From the NCBI GenBank assembly GCA_007279715.1, contig QYPA01000147.1:1-39170 (forward strand): a stretch of 39,170 nucleotides of DNA, in the 5' to 3' direction. Below the pieces are notes generated by a model. The model did no database searches. It worked only from the letters and a program-made list of their open reading frames with translations, and was not told the origin of the DNA. Origin of the DNA: Comamonadaceae bacterium (lineage in GTDB: Bacteria; Pseudomonadota; Gammaproteobacteria; Burkholderiales; Burkholderiaceae_C). Position numbers and translations under genes: made by a program. Below, piece after piece: positions 25,095 to 32,933 of this stretch (positions within the stretch are counted from its first letter, which is position 1; each line of letters starts with the position of its first letter).

Positions 25095-25700
25095 ATGAAA
25101 ATCATGGAAATAGCCAACCCCGAAGACCAGCTGGCCCTTTGGAAGCTGGTGTCTGACAAGATGTGGAAAGCTTTTGCGGAGCAGTCCAACACACTGGGGG
25201 CGGCCTCAGCACAACCACCACCAACCAACTCCAAGCAAAGGGAGCCTGGCAGAGGCAAACGCACACCACTTACGCAGCCACCCGTGGGCAAATCAGCGCC
25301 CAAGCACAGTCCCAAAAACACCAAGCAAGCTGCAGCACCCCGTAGAACCCCTAGGCTGCCAGCGCCCAAGATTCCGCCTAAACCGGTGCCCAAGACTTTG
25401 GCCAACCCCGCAGTGAAGCCAGAGGACAAGAGCAAGACTGCCGCTGACAAACTCTCACCCCTGCAACTCAAAAAGCAACAAACCCAGCAAAGCCAACTCC
25501 TAGCGCAGCAGCTCAGAAAGGACTTGCTGATTCCACAACGCCAGCCACCTAAACCGGGCTCAGCTCCAAGTCCAGCTAATTTTCCCGGTCCCGCCCCCGT
25601 TCTGACTCCTTCACTTGCGACGTCCTTGCCTGCCAACGAACCTAACAAAACCCAAGCGAAACCTGCCAACACGCTGATGGCCATTAAAGGCGGCTATTAA
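25095..25700 (+). CDS. Proline/lysine-rich low-complexity hypothetical protein
   Basis: ATG at 25095 follows AAGGAG by seven bases. The 201-aa protein has a short ordered N-terminus (NPEDQLALWKLVSDKMWKAF) and then a long disordered Pro, Lys, Ala and Gln-rich region (for example KIPPKPVPKTLANPAVKPE). The composition is far from globular and strongly basic, so it may bind nucleic acid or act as a flexible linker. The opposite strand is also open over the same span, a by-product of the composition. It is convergent with the 25704 gene, separated by only three bases. No family is recognised; the Shine-Dalgarno and the ordered N-terminus argue that it is real. Confidence 0.65.
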   Translation: MKIMEIANPEDQLALWKLVSDKMWKAFAEQSNTLGAASAQPPPTNSKQREPGRGKRTPLTQPPVGKSAPKHSPKNTKQAAAPRRTPRLPAPKIPPKPVPKTLANPAVKPEDKSKTAADKLSPLQLKKQQTQQSQLLAQQLRKDLLIPQRQPPKPGSAPSPANFPGPAPVLTPSLATSLPANEPNKTQAKPANTLMAIKGGY

Positions 25701-25703
25701 AAG

Positions 25704-26672
25704 TTAATGGGGTTTGTTGCGTTGTCGCTTGGGCGTTAAAAAGCTCGTCTCCAGTGCGCCAAAGTTATCTAGGATCTGCACCGCTTGGAAATCAAACCCG
25801 GTGTATTGCGCAGCACGCTCTTTTGTCAGCATGAACACGTGCTCTTGTTGAATCCATTGTTTGGACTGCCAACGCCCATCGCTGATGGCGTGGTCCATGG
25901 CCTTTTGCTGCGCTGCTGTCCAGCGTGCCAGGGGTTGCACTGCGGCTTTGCAAGGAAAGCGGCCAATCTCTACGTTGGCGATCAAGTCCTGCGCTGTTTT
26001 CTTGTTTTGACAAAACACGGTTCGAATCAGGTTTTGTTTGCGCCGTCGCGTATCGATGCTATCTTTGTCTCGGATTTGGTTGCGCGGAGACAGGTGCAAG
26101 TGCCGACCCATTTCAAAGCTTCCCCAGCGGTGAAAGTCCTGAGACAGGTCGCTGTAATCCACACAGGTGTTGAGCGCCCATGCGCGGTAGGCGGTGACGA
26201 TGGTTCTTCGGCCCTTTAAATCGAGTTGGAACAACTGGTACTTGGCATCGCGCGCATAGTGCATGCCTCTGACCCGGGCTGCCTCCCACGCCTGCAGCAG
26301 AGCGTTTTGGGCTTGTGCCGACTCCAAGAACACCGGAATGGCCAAGCAAACCATGTGCGGGCGTTGCGTCACCAGATCCGCATTGACCAAGATCTCTACC
26401 CCAGAGCTTAGAAACTTGATGAACTCCATCTCCAGTTGGGGCGAGTCAAACAGCCTTGCACCTTTTTTTTGCCACCAGTGCACGAAGCAGTCGTATTCAA
26501 ACACATCACCAAAATCTTCCCAAACCTTGACCAGTCGCGGGTCTTGGCAGCGTCCCTTTTGTTGACAACACCACCAGTAGTCTTTGCTGCACCTTAAAAA
26601 AGCCATCCACCAAAAGTACAAACTGGCTTGAACTGCAAGGTGTGCCATGGGCTGATTGCGCTGCAAATGCAT
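25704..26672 (-). CDS. Hypothetical island protein (Trp/Cys-rich N-terminus)
   Basis: ATG at 26672 follows AGGAG by six bases, giving 322 residues; the frame extends further upstream but without a start site of similar quality. The N-terminal part is unusual, ASLYFWWMAFLRCSKDYWWC, followed by VWEDFGDVFEYDCFVHWW, which I have the impression of having seen in unnamed proteins of genomic islands. The C-terminal half is basic and helical (DKDSIDTRRRKQNLIRTVF). The clustered aromatic residues are not a transmembrane segment because charged residues interrupt them. The gene is divergent from the 26812 gene across 139 bases. A DNA-related role is possible from the basic C-terminus, but I assign none. 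Confidence 0.7.
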   Translation of the reverse strand: MHLQRNQPMAHLAVQASLYFWWMAFLRCSKDYWWCCQQKGRCQDPRLVKVWEDFGDVFEYDCFVHWWQKKGARLFDSPQLEMEFIKFLSSGVEILVNADLVTQRPHMVCLAIPVFLESAQAQNALLQAWEAARVRGMHYARDAKYQLFQLDLKGRRTIVTAYRAWALNTCVDYSDLSQDFHRWGSFEMGRHLHLSPRNQIRDKDSIDTRRRKQNLIRTVFCQNKKTAQDLIANVEIGRFPCKAAVQPLARWTAAQQKAMDHAISDGRWQSKQWIQQEHVFMLTKERAAQYTGFDFQAVQILDNFGALETSFLTPKRQRNKPH

Positions 26673-26811
26673 GGGTGTCTCCTGTTGAAACAAGGAAGGA
26701 ACCCAAAAAATATAAAGCATGGCGCCATGGCACGTCTTTTTATACCCTTTGCTCCTAGCCTTGGGGTCGCAGTGCATGTCGCCTGCATTAACCCCGTAAA
26801 AGGAGATTGCA

Positions 26812-27843
26812 ATGCAATTAACCAATGGCGCTATGAAATCCAGCGCACCCCCACCACCCCCCATGGGCTCTGACATGGTGATTCACGAATACAACGACAA
26901 GGAACTTGAAACCTTCGATCTGAGTTCATTTGTGATCTCTGCCGTTAACAAGGAAAATAGCACCAAGACTTCGGCCAAAGACGTCCGAGCGCAGGAAGTA
27001 CAAAAGTTTCTCAGCGAAGGCACTGACCTTCACAAGCTTGGAGAAAGGTATGAAGTGGAAGTAGTCGAGCGAGGGCACAAATCGCTCTACGAGCTGTTGG
27101 CCTCGATTTACAGCCTGGCCCAGCGCATCGATGACAGTCCACTCAAAGACAAGATCGTGGATGCCATCCGCATTGAGCTCAAAGATAACCACAGCATCAA
27201 AATACTCACCAACAGCACGCCGATTTCAGCCATGGTGCGCTATGTGATTCGAGCTGACAAAGCCAATGCCAGTCGCTACGTCAAAGTCCTGAGCGTAGCG
27301 CGGGAAGAAAACATCACAGCCAATGAACTAGCCGCCTACATCACACGCCGTGGTGGGGTGAGCCAAATCCAAGAAACCGAGGCGGTGTACCTGACCAAGA
27401 AAAAAGGCGACAAGTACACCAAAGAGCGCACGGCCTTGATCCGTGAGTATTTTGAGCTGGTGGGGGTATCTTCCAAAGAGGACTTCACATACAAGGGCGA
27501 AGTGTTACGCCACAAAGCAGACAAAGAAACCGATGCAGAAACCTCCAGTTTTTGCGTCTTTGTAGCCCACTACGTCGGCGGCGAAGAGTACAAGATGGTC
27601 AACGCCAACGACCTAGGTCGCAGCTATGAAGACAACTTGGTCAAGTTCATGGGCAAGGAGTTCCCCAGTGACCCCTATGTGATTGAAGTGGGACTGCGCA
27701 ACTTCAAACGGCAACTGTCCTTGGATGAGAGCCAGCCCAAGGCCTTGCGCGAGGCCATGGTCCGCCAATTGGCCATTCCCATGCGCAACAAACGCATTGA
27801 TGTCATTGAAATGGAAAAGCCCACCCATGACATTGAGGAGTAA
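26812..27843 (+). CDS. Hypothetical island protein
   Basis: The 343-aa product starts at ATG 26812, six bases after AAAGGAG. After a proline run (APPPPPPMGSDM, residues 12-23) it is a mixed alpha/beta soluble protein. A helical middle (LYELLASIYSLAQRIDDSP, SAMVRYVIRADKANASRYVK, NITANELAAYITRRGGVSQI) suggests a DNA- or protein-binding helical domain, and ITANELAAYITRRGGV has helix-turn-helix-like spacing. I recognise no family. It is followed 73 bases later by the 27917 gene, which has its own strong ribosome site. The position between the two recombinases marks it as backbone of the island rather than cargo. Confidence 0.75.
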   Translation: MQLTNGAMKSSAPPPPPMGSDMVIHEYNDKELETFDLSSFVISAVNKENSTKTSAKDVRAQEVQKFLSEGTDLHKLGERYEVEVVERGHKSLYELLASIYSLAQRIDDSPLKDKIVDAIRIELKDNHSIKILTNSTPISAMVRYVIRADKANASRYVKVLSVAREENITANELAAYITRRGGVSQIQETEAVYLTKKKGDKYTKERTALIREYFELVGVSSKEDFTYKGEVLRHKADKETDAETSSFCVFVAHYVGGEEYKMVNANDLGRSYEDNLVKFMGKEFPSDPYVIEVGLRNFKRQLSLDESQPKALREAMVRQLAIPMRNKRIDVIEMEKPTHDIEE

Positions 27844-27916
27844 ACCCGGTCTTGTCGTCAGTCAGGGCTGCAAGGCCTTGGCTGACCTCATTTGTTACAA
27901 CTAAGGAGATTGATTC

Positions 27917-28408
27917 ATGACAACCTACCTCATCATCCCCAGAAAACCCAATGACCCTGGCACGCATGCCAGCGAATCCTTGGAAGAAGCCGCTTGCCAA
28001 ATCGCCAAAGAGTTGATGCGGTTTCGCGGGCATTACGAAGCCCTGATGGCCTTTCGTTCGGACAGCCCCAGCGCTGGACTTGCGGCTGTGCAGGACATGA
28101 TTCTTTGCACGATTGATCTCGATCCCGAGTCTCACCAGGTCTGGATCAATGATTACTGCGATATCAAAAGCAGTTTGGAGGAGTTTGAGAGCATTCGCAC
28201 CAGAGCGCAGTTCAACTTAGAAAACACACTGACAGAGATGAGTAGCCGGTTTGCTGAGAGTGAGGCTTTCAACGCAATCTGCCCCAAAGAAGAAATCAAT
28301 ATCGACACTGCATTTAGTGAGCTCAATGAATCGGGGGTGAGCTACAGGCTAAACAATGCTGTGCGCAAACTCTATCAATTTAAAGAAATTGAAGGCAGCT
28401 TGGTCTGA
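27917..28408 (+). CDS. Hypothetical island protein
   Basis: This 163-aa acidic protein starts at ATG 27917, eight bases after AAGGAG. It is largely helical (SLEEAACQIAKELMRFRGHY, FESIRTRAQFNLENTLTEMS), soluble and without recognisable motifs. It follows the 26812 gene on the same strand by 73 bases and is convergent with the 28434 gene, 25 bases away. The function is unknown. Its acidity (many Glu and Asp in the second half) would fit a protein-binding or DNA-mimic role, but nothing specific supports that. Confidence 0.7.
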   Translation: MTTYLIIPRKPNDPGTHASESLEEAACQIAKELMRFRGHYEALMAFRSDSPSAGLAAVQDMILCTIDLDPESHQVWINDYCDIKSSLEEFESIRTRAQFNLENTLTEMSSRFAESEAFNAICPKEEINIDTAFSELNESGVSYRLNNAVRKLYQFKEIEGSLV

Positions 28409-28433
28409 TCAGGCCAGGCAGTGCCCAAGCGCT

Positions 28434-28922
28434 TCAAACTGTTCGGGTTGTCAAGGCGATAAAGGACAGTTGTTTTTCGAATTCAATGCAGGCCATTTGC
28501 GCTGCCATGGGATTTTTGCCTGCATTGATTCCCAATTTAAAAGTCTCGCCCGCTGTGGTGATCCGCACCTTGACCACCCCCGCTGGGCTTTTAAATTGGT
28601 AAGTGACATCCGCCCTGGGCAGATGCTCCCGTTCATTAACAATCAAGGTGATCTTTTGTTTCACAAACTCTTGCAGCTTGGGACTGAGGTTCCAGGCTGT
28701 GTTGATTTGTGACTGGTAATCGGCAATGGCCTCTTTAACCACCGCCATGGTGCCTGCAGGACCCACCTTGGCAATCAGGGGAAGCTCAGCGCTCAAGTCC
28801 TCCTTGTGCTGCAACCGCCACTTGATACGCTCATAGTAAGAAATAGCCAACACCCCAGCCTTCATCTTTGCGATGGCTTTTTCGGCATGGGTTTCAAAGT
28901 ACTTTGAGAGTTCTAAAGTCAT
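28434..28922 (-). CDS. Hypothetical protein next to integrase
   Basis: This 162-aa protein begins MTLELSKYFETHAEKAIAK and is helical over residues 1-70, then strand-rich (ADVTYQFKSPAGVVKVRITT). No family is recognised. It lies 67 bases downstream of the integrase gene on the same strand, so it may be expressed with it; a small gene after an integrase is often an excisionase or a regulator, but this protein is longer than usual excisionases and lacks an obvious winged helix. No good ribosome site precedes the ATG at 28922. Confidence 0.65.
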   Translation of the reverse strand: MTLELSKYFETHAEKAIAKMKAGVLAISYYERIKWRLQHKEDLSAELPLIAKVGPAGTMAVVKEAIADYQSQINTAWNLSPKLQEFVKQKITLIVNEREHLPRADVTYQFKSPAGVVKVRITTAGETFKLGINAGKNPMAAQMACIEFEKQLSFIALTTRTV

Positions 28923-28989
28923 GGACGGTGTTGGGTACGGTTTTTCGGTCGTGAGGGCAGGTTAGGGTGGTTGCTGGTTGTGGAACGAG

Positions 28990-30372
28990 TTAGGAGGCTA
29001 GTTTGCGCTTTCCTTTGAGGCGGTTCTCAAAGTCTTGCGTCATTTCTGGGTTTTGTGCAATCAAGGGCATGGTCATTCCTGTTCCCATCTGCACCAGGCT
29101 TAGGATGTTGTTGTTGGCCATTTGTGCTGCCATGATGGCTTTGATCTGGGCACCTTCACTGCTGCCTCTCTCATCCACAACGCCAGCAAACTGCTTGGCC
29201 TTCATGAGCGGGGTTAAATGGCTGTAGTGCTTGGTGATCATCAGGACGGAGGTGCCCATCTGCTCAGCCAAATCGTGAATGGGAATACCTTCCAACAAGC
29301 GCTGGGTGGCGTAGTAATGGCGCAGACTGTACAAACTGCGCTCCTTGCCCGACACAGGGCAGTACAGCAGTTGCACATCTTCCAGCCATTGTCTAAAGGG
29401 TTTGTTCAAGTTGTCTGGCACCGAACCATCACTCAAACGGAACACGCGCTGAGGTACCCGCTTTTTTAGTACCTCCTCAAGCGTCATGCCCGACAAGTCC
29501 GGACTGAGCTGGCGTAGGCGCTCTAACAGCAGCCAGCAGCTGTTGTGGGCTACAAAGTTACGTGCACCGCGCTTGCCGCGTTGTAGACGGAAATGCAGCA
29601 CGGGCTGCCCATCGCGCACTTCAACGTCAATGTGTCGCCACTCCAAGAACTCAGCCTCTGTGCCTGCCCGCATACCCGTTGCGGCCATGAACGGCACGTA
29701 GATGGCAAGCAATGTCCGGATCATTTTGGTTCGCGCAGTACGCCCATTCAGGTTGAACTGGGCGGCGTACTTCATCATGACTTCAAGCTCTTCGTGGCTA
29801 AATTCTGCCCGTCGATCACTCTCTGGCCCGGTGTTTTTGGTAGAAGGGCGGGCATATTCGGTCATGTAGCCACGCTCAATAGCTTCATCAAACACCTGGT
29901 TCAGTGCTGCGTTGTGGTTGTTTTGGGCACTGCCAGACAGTTCACGACCGACTTTTTGACTCCTCCAGCGATGAAACTCAGAGATCACGGCAGGCTTGAT
30001 GCTGTCAATGTTGTAGTTGCCGTAGAAGGGGATCAGGTACAGCTTGATGGCCGACACATAGTCTCGGGTGCTGGGTTTGGCTGTCTCGGCCTTGATCTCG
30101 GCTTCCATTCTGTGCAGAACGATTTCAGCCACAGGCTTGAACTTTTTACTGATGACAGGGCGACCTTCCTCATGGTCAAACGTTGCCTTCATCCACATGC
30201 GCTCAGCAATGCGTGCAGCCTCTTTGACATCGCCTGTATCCGTGCTGCGACGGAACCAAGTTTTAAGCGCATCTAGCTTGTAGTGCGCTTGCCACTTCTT
30301 GCTGTCCACACGACGCACCAGCCTAATCAGCTCAGGCTTGACTATGACAGTTTCGTCAGTGGATACACGCAT
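28990..30372 (-). CDS. int: Tyrosine site-specific recombinase (island integrase)
   Basis: This 460-aa phage-type integrase is oriented away from the adjacent tRNA-Asn. Its start is 125 bases from the tRNA 3' end, the classic place for a tRNA-targeting integrase. Catalytic residues are visible: Arg in AATGMRAGTEAEFLEWRHID, Lys-bearing turn in RLQRGKRGARNF, SLRHYYAT (Arg and His; the first His of HxxR is replaced), and the nucleophile Tyr in ITKHYSHLTP. An N-terminal region rich in basic residues probably binds arm sites, two of which (ACCGTGYAAT) lie between the gene and the tRNA. ATG at 30372 is preferred over the GTG at 30375. The about 60-residue tail after the Tyr (QIKAIMAAQMANNNILSLVQ) is longer than usual. 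It presumably integrated the island to its left. Confidence 0.93.
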   Translation of the reverse strand: MRVSTDETVIVKPELIRLVRRVDSKKWQAHYKLDALKTWFRRSTDTGDVKEAARIAERMWMKATFDHEEGRPVISKKFKPVAEIVLHRMEAEIKAETAKPSTRDYVSAIKLYLIPFYGNYNIDSIKPAVISEFHRWRSQKVGRELSGSAQNNHNAALNQVFDEAIERGYMTEYARPSTKNTGPESDRRAEFSHEELEVMMKYAAQFNLNGRTARTKMIRTLLAIYVPFMAATGMRAGTEAEFLEWRHIDVEVRDGQPVLHFRLQRGKRGARNFVAHNSCWLLLERLRQLSPDLSGMTLEEVLKKRVPQRVFRLSDGSVPDNLNKPFRQWLEDVQLLYCPVSGKERSLYSLRHYYATQRLLEGIPIHDLAEQMGTSVLMITKHYSHLTPLMKAKQFAGVVDERGSSEGAQIKAIMAAQMANNNILSLVQMGTGMTMPLIAQNPEMTQDFENRLKGKRKLAS

Positions 30373-30426
30373 CACAGCAGTGTAAAGTCAGTTTGCTAGA
30401 AAAGCAACCAGAGGCAGCCAAATAAA

Positions 30427-30447
30427 CCGTGTAATAACCGTGCAATT
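30427..30447. repeat. Tandem arm-type repeats beside integrase A
   Basis: CCGTGTAAT and CCGTGCAAT are spaced 11 bases apart between the integrase start and the tRNA. The same arrangement recurs at 32564-32583 beside the second integrase. Direct repeats here are typical of integrase arm-binding sites. Confidence 0.55.
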
Positions 30448-30497
30448 GAGAAGTTAAATAAAAACAACGAGGTAAGTCGTTGTTTTTAAAGGGGTTT

Positions 30498-30573
30498 TGG
30501 CTCCTCGACCTGGGCTCGAACCAGGGACCTACGGATTAACAGTCCGGTGCTCTACCAACTGAGCTATCGAGGA
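30498..30573 (-). tRNA. tRNA-Asn (anticodon GTT)
   Basis: The 76-nt gene reads on the minus strand from 30573 to 30498. It has acceptor stem TCCTCGA/TCGAGGA, discriminator G, encoded CCA, a GGTTCGAGC-type T loop and anticodon loop CTGTTAA, giving anticodon GTT (Asn). It closely resembles other bacterial tRNA-Asn genes. The 5' half and upstream flank are repeated at 32672-32712. It is the integration target of the neighbouring islands. Confidence 0.97.
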
Positions 30574-30576
30574 ATA
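30536..30576. repeat. Att core, left copy of 41-bp direct repeat
   Basis: The 41 bases from the anticodon loop to just beyond the 5' end of tRNA-Asn are repeated exactly at 32672-32712. The pair bounds a 2.1-kb unit that contains the second integrase, as expected for attL/attR. Confidence 0.75.
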
Positions 30577-31017
30577 TATTTGGTTTTATCTAGCAAGAAA
30601 CGTGCTCGAGGGGTGTCACCTGTAAAGGCTTACTCTAAGCTATTTTGCTAGACGCTCATTGTAGCAAAAGAATGACAGGCTTTGAAAAAAATCAATCAAT
30701 TTTTCAAACAAGCCCCCGTAGCAAATTTGCATGGCCGTGCCCTAAGAATGTCCCCCTCAGTTCGACTCCATATCGGGAGTAAGGAGATGACGAGAGGTAC
30801 TGTTTTTTGAGAAATCGGCTCAAGGGGTCGATCACCCAAGCGTGTGCAATTTATGCCTATTGCCGCGATGCACGGCAATGTATTGCCGTTTTGGAATTGT
30901 GAAAGAGCTTGGACCCGTAGTTAAGTACTCAATTAACGGCAATGCTCTGTAAGGCCTATTTCTTGCTCCATCATTAGTTACTTGCTTGTTCAAGCAACTC
31001 TTCAGATTGGAATAAAA

Positions 31018-31245
31018 ATGTCTATCAGTAGTGTCTCGAGCCAAAGCGCATATGCTGTGAATTACACCGCTAAGAATTCTGCACCCATTTCCCTTGCAAA
31101 GACACAAACCACAACTTCGATTGCACAAACTTCCCTTGATACTCCGAATCTGCAAGCTGAATGCCAGTTCGACTCCCTAGCTCGTAGTCAAAAAGCAGCC
31201 CCAGCAGTAAAAACTGTTGGGGCTTTTTTACGCCTCTTAAATTAG
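31018..31245 (+). CDS. Doubtful small Ser/Thr-rich open frame
   Basis: A 75-codon frame starts at ATG 31018 (MSISSVSSQSAYAVNYTAKN). It is rich in Ser, Thr and Ala without a recognised domain, and no clear ribosome site precedes it (AATAAAAATG). Its last dozen codons run through a rho-independent terminator at 31197-31229, which is unusual for a complete gene, and its stop overlaps the 3' end of the second integrase. It may be the 5' end of a gene that lost its remainder, or not coding at all. Confidence 0.3.
   Translation: MSISSVSSQSAYAVNYTAKNSAPISLAKTQTTTSIAQTSLDTPNLQAECQFDSLARSQKAAPAVKTVGAFLRLLN
31197..31229 (+). terminator. Rho-independent terminator
   Basis: AGCCCCAGCAGT and ACTGTTGGGGCT form a 12-bp stem with one G-T pair and loop AAAA, followed by five T on the plus strand. 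On the minus strand, the same hairpin is followed by GCTTTTT and could also end transcription there. Confidence 0.8.
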
Positions 31246-32265
31246 CACTTTACGAATGACTTCGACTTTCTGCTCCAACGTGTACCCAACGCTGCCATAA
31301 ACAGCAAAGTCAGACTGAACGCGCCCGTGCCCTGTGATGCTCTCTGCCAAGGGGAGGGGAATGTCATTACAAGCTTTCAATCTATCTACAAAGGCATGTC
31401 TGAACATATGGCTTCTAAATCCAAAAGGCTTCATGGATTTGTTGAGCGTTGCTGAACAAGTAGTGCCGCCAATTTCACTCGCATACTGGGGAATTAACCA
31501 TTCGCTGTTAACTCTTTTGGCTTGTGCGTGAAGTTCCTTGGCCGCTTCTAACGAATCCCCCAGCAAAGGAACCGCTCGGATACTTGCTCTCGTCTTGCGA
31601 TCAGTGATTGAGTTCTTACGCACCCATAGGTGTGGGATGTCATTGTCAAGTACCAAATCATCGAACCTAGCCATGCTGGGTACCGAGATGCGCATGCCGG
31701 TATTTAGCTGAATAAGTCCCACCATCTTGGCTGGGGTCGGCCAAGCAAGTAAATGAGCCTTGACCTGCAGAAGTAACTCTCGTGTGATGTCAGGAATAGG
31801 GCGGGTATTTTCTCCCTCACCACGAATGCTCAAACTTCTAAATGGGCTCAAGCGATCAATATCTAGATGCTTAAAGGCCATATTGAGCATGGCATTCAAG
31901 ATGTTGTTGTGTTTGCGAACACTATTTGGATGCAGGCCTTTCGCAAGCAAATGGTCGCGGTACTGGGTGATGTGCCAATGTCGCAGTTCATCAAGATACA
32001 GATCTCCGAACAGCTTTGTGAAAGTGTTGAAGTACTGATTGGCGTTAGTCTGAAACTTGCGTCTGTGAGATGAAGTGTTCTCACGCATGTAGATCTCAAA
32101 TGCAATGCTCAGCGTTGGGCGGGCGTGCTTTTGAAAGTCGCGCATATGCTTGCTGACTAACTCGCTTAGAAAGTCTTCATCAAACTCAATCCCGCACAAT
32201 GGGATTCGTCGTTTTACTTTAGTGCTCAGAAAAGTGTTGGGTGCGATTTGTATTTCGTGTGTCAT
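31237..32265 (-). CDS. int: Second tyrosine recombinase (integrase)
   Basis: This 342-aa integrase starts at ATG 32265 (the frame is open from a TTG seven codons earlier). Catalytic residues are Arg in LNTGMRISVPSMARFDD, the Lys strand in RKTRASIRAVPL, HMFRH (HxxR), GHG, and Tyr in SDFAVYGSVGY. In related integrases I expect Glu where Val follows MRIS; the Arg itself is kept. An N-terminal SAM-like domain is present (RPTLSIAFEIYMRENT, then FGDLYLDELRHWHITQYRDH). It is clearly different from the 28990 integrase. It lies 400 bases from the half tRNA-Asn copy and has the same arm-type repeats, so it belongs to a second element at this tRNA. It appears intact. Confidence 0.9.
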   Translation of the reverse strand: MTHEIQIAPNTFLSTKVKRRIPLCGIEFDEDFLSELVSKHMRDFQKHARPTLSIAFEIYMRENTSSHRRKFQTNANQYFNTFTKLFGDLYLDELRHWHITQYRDHLLAKGLHPNSVRKHNNILNAMLNMAFKHLDIDRLSPFRSLSIRGEGENTRPIPDITRELLLQVKAHLLAWPTPAKMVGLIQLNTGMRISVPSMARFDDLVLDNDIPHLWVRKNSITDRKTRASIRAVPLLGDSLEAAKELHAQAKRVNSEWLIPQYASEIGGTTCSATLNKSMKPFGFRSHMFRHAFVDRLKACNDIPLPLAESITGHGRVQSDFAVYGSVGYTLEQKVEVIRKVLI

Positions 32266-32363
32266 GTAAATCTTCAAAAGCTGCAAGCCTAAGCAAATGC
32301 AGCTAGTAGTTGAACTTCACACAAATTTAGTTTCGGTTGCGCTGACTTGGCAACCTTCTGGTG

Positions 32364-32394
32364 AAGAGCCCCGACGTAGTGGACGGGCTCTTTT
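32364..32394 (+). terminator. Candidate terminator hairpin
   Basis: AAGAGCCC (32364-32371) and GGGCTCTT (32385-32392) pair perfectly around a 13-base loop and are followed by TTTT including the arm's last bases. No gene ends just upstream on the plus strand, so it may be a relic of lost DNA. Confidence 0.5.
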
Positions 32395-32563
32395 AGTATT
32401 GAGAAATCGTAAAAGTTAGCAAACCCGAAATCTTAGTTTTTGGGATTTGCAACCAGGTTAGTTGGGCGAAGTAAAAATCACGTCGACTTTGTCAAAAGTT
32501 GGATTGGCGACTGAAGAGTTACATTATGTAACTTTCCATATTATGAGAAACCTACGAAGTATT

Positions 32564-32583
32564 CGTGTAATAACCGTGTAATT
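32564..32583. repeat. Tandem arm-type repeats beside second integrase
   Basis: CGTGTAAT and CCGTGTAAT lie 11 bases apart, matching 30427-30447 (CGTGTAATAACCGTG is identical in both). They are in the same position relative to the tRNA core. Confidence 0.55.
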
Positions 32584-32671
32584 GATACTTTAGGTTAAAT
32601 ACGCCTTATAAGTCGTTGAATTTAAACGACTTTTATAGGGGAGTTTTGGGGGTTTGTCTATTGCTGCGGAC

Positions 32672-32709
32672 TTAACAGTCCGGTGCTCTACCAACTGAGC
32701 TATCGAGGA
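32672..32709 (-). pseudogene. Half copy of tRNA-Asn
   Basis: The 5' half (acceptor 5' strand, D arm, anticodon loop) is intact and identical to the gene at 30498-30573. The anticodon 3' strand, variable region, T arm and acceptor 3' strand are replaced by unrelated sequence (32641-32671), so it cannot form a tRNA. It marks the chromosome-side att junction. The remaining parts of 32287-32933 contain no gene I can support. Confidence 0.8.
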
Positions 32710-32712
32710 ATA
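32672..32712. repeat. Att core, right copy of 41-bp direct repeat
   Basis: Exact copy of 30536-30576. Flanks beyond the core remain similar but diverged on both sides for several tens of bases (for example ATTTGGTTTTA and GCAAGAAA), so the duplicated segment is larger than the 41 identical bases. Confidence 0.75.
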
Positions 32713-32933
32713 AATTTGGTTTTAGCTTGCAAGAAATGTGTGCTGGGAATATCACCTAAAAAGGTTTAGTTCTACACATTTACCAGACTTATATTGCAGC
32801 AAAAAATTCAGGCCGTCTTCTTGTAACGCACCATACGACGTATGAAGTTTGTTAGAGCAGACTGAACTAAAAATCTGCGATGACCGCACATTAAGGGAAA
32901 GATAGAAATGCTTCAGTGCTTACTTCCCGCCAA

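Larger units (their letters stand above)
1..30576. mobile_element. Integrated island at tRNA-Asn (left end not seen)
   Basis: The right end is well marked: an integrase pointing away from an intact tRNA-Asn, with arm-type repeats between them and the att core at 30536-30576. I found no second copy of the att core further left, so the left boundary is probably outside the window. The defence cluster, NERD-helicase, Sel1 and backbone genes would be its content. It is also possible that only 20.3-30.6 kb forms the element and the rest is an older island. Confidence 0.5.
30577..32712. mobile_element. Small integrase-bearing remnant between tRNA-Asn copies
   Basis: This 2.1-kb unit lies between the two 41-bp repeats and carries little besides its own integrase (31237-32265) and one doubtful small open frame. 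It resembles the integrase-proximal end of a second island that inserted at the same tRNA and lost its cargo. The 444 bases from 30574 to 31017 contain no gene I can support. Confidence 0.55.

Noticed and set aside
25079-25684. 201-codon minus-strand frame opposite the proline-rich gene
   Set aside because: It mirrors the plus-strand gene, which has a good ribosome site; the open frame follows from the Pro/Lys-rich composition.
29593-30276. 227-codon plus-strand frame inside the integrase gene
   Set aside because: Antisense shadow of an integrase with complete catalytic motifs.
32672-32709. Second functional tRNA-Asn
   Set aside because: The 3' half (T arm and acceptor 3' strand) is replaced by unrelated sequence.
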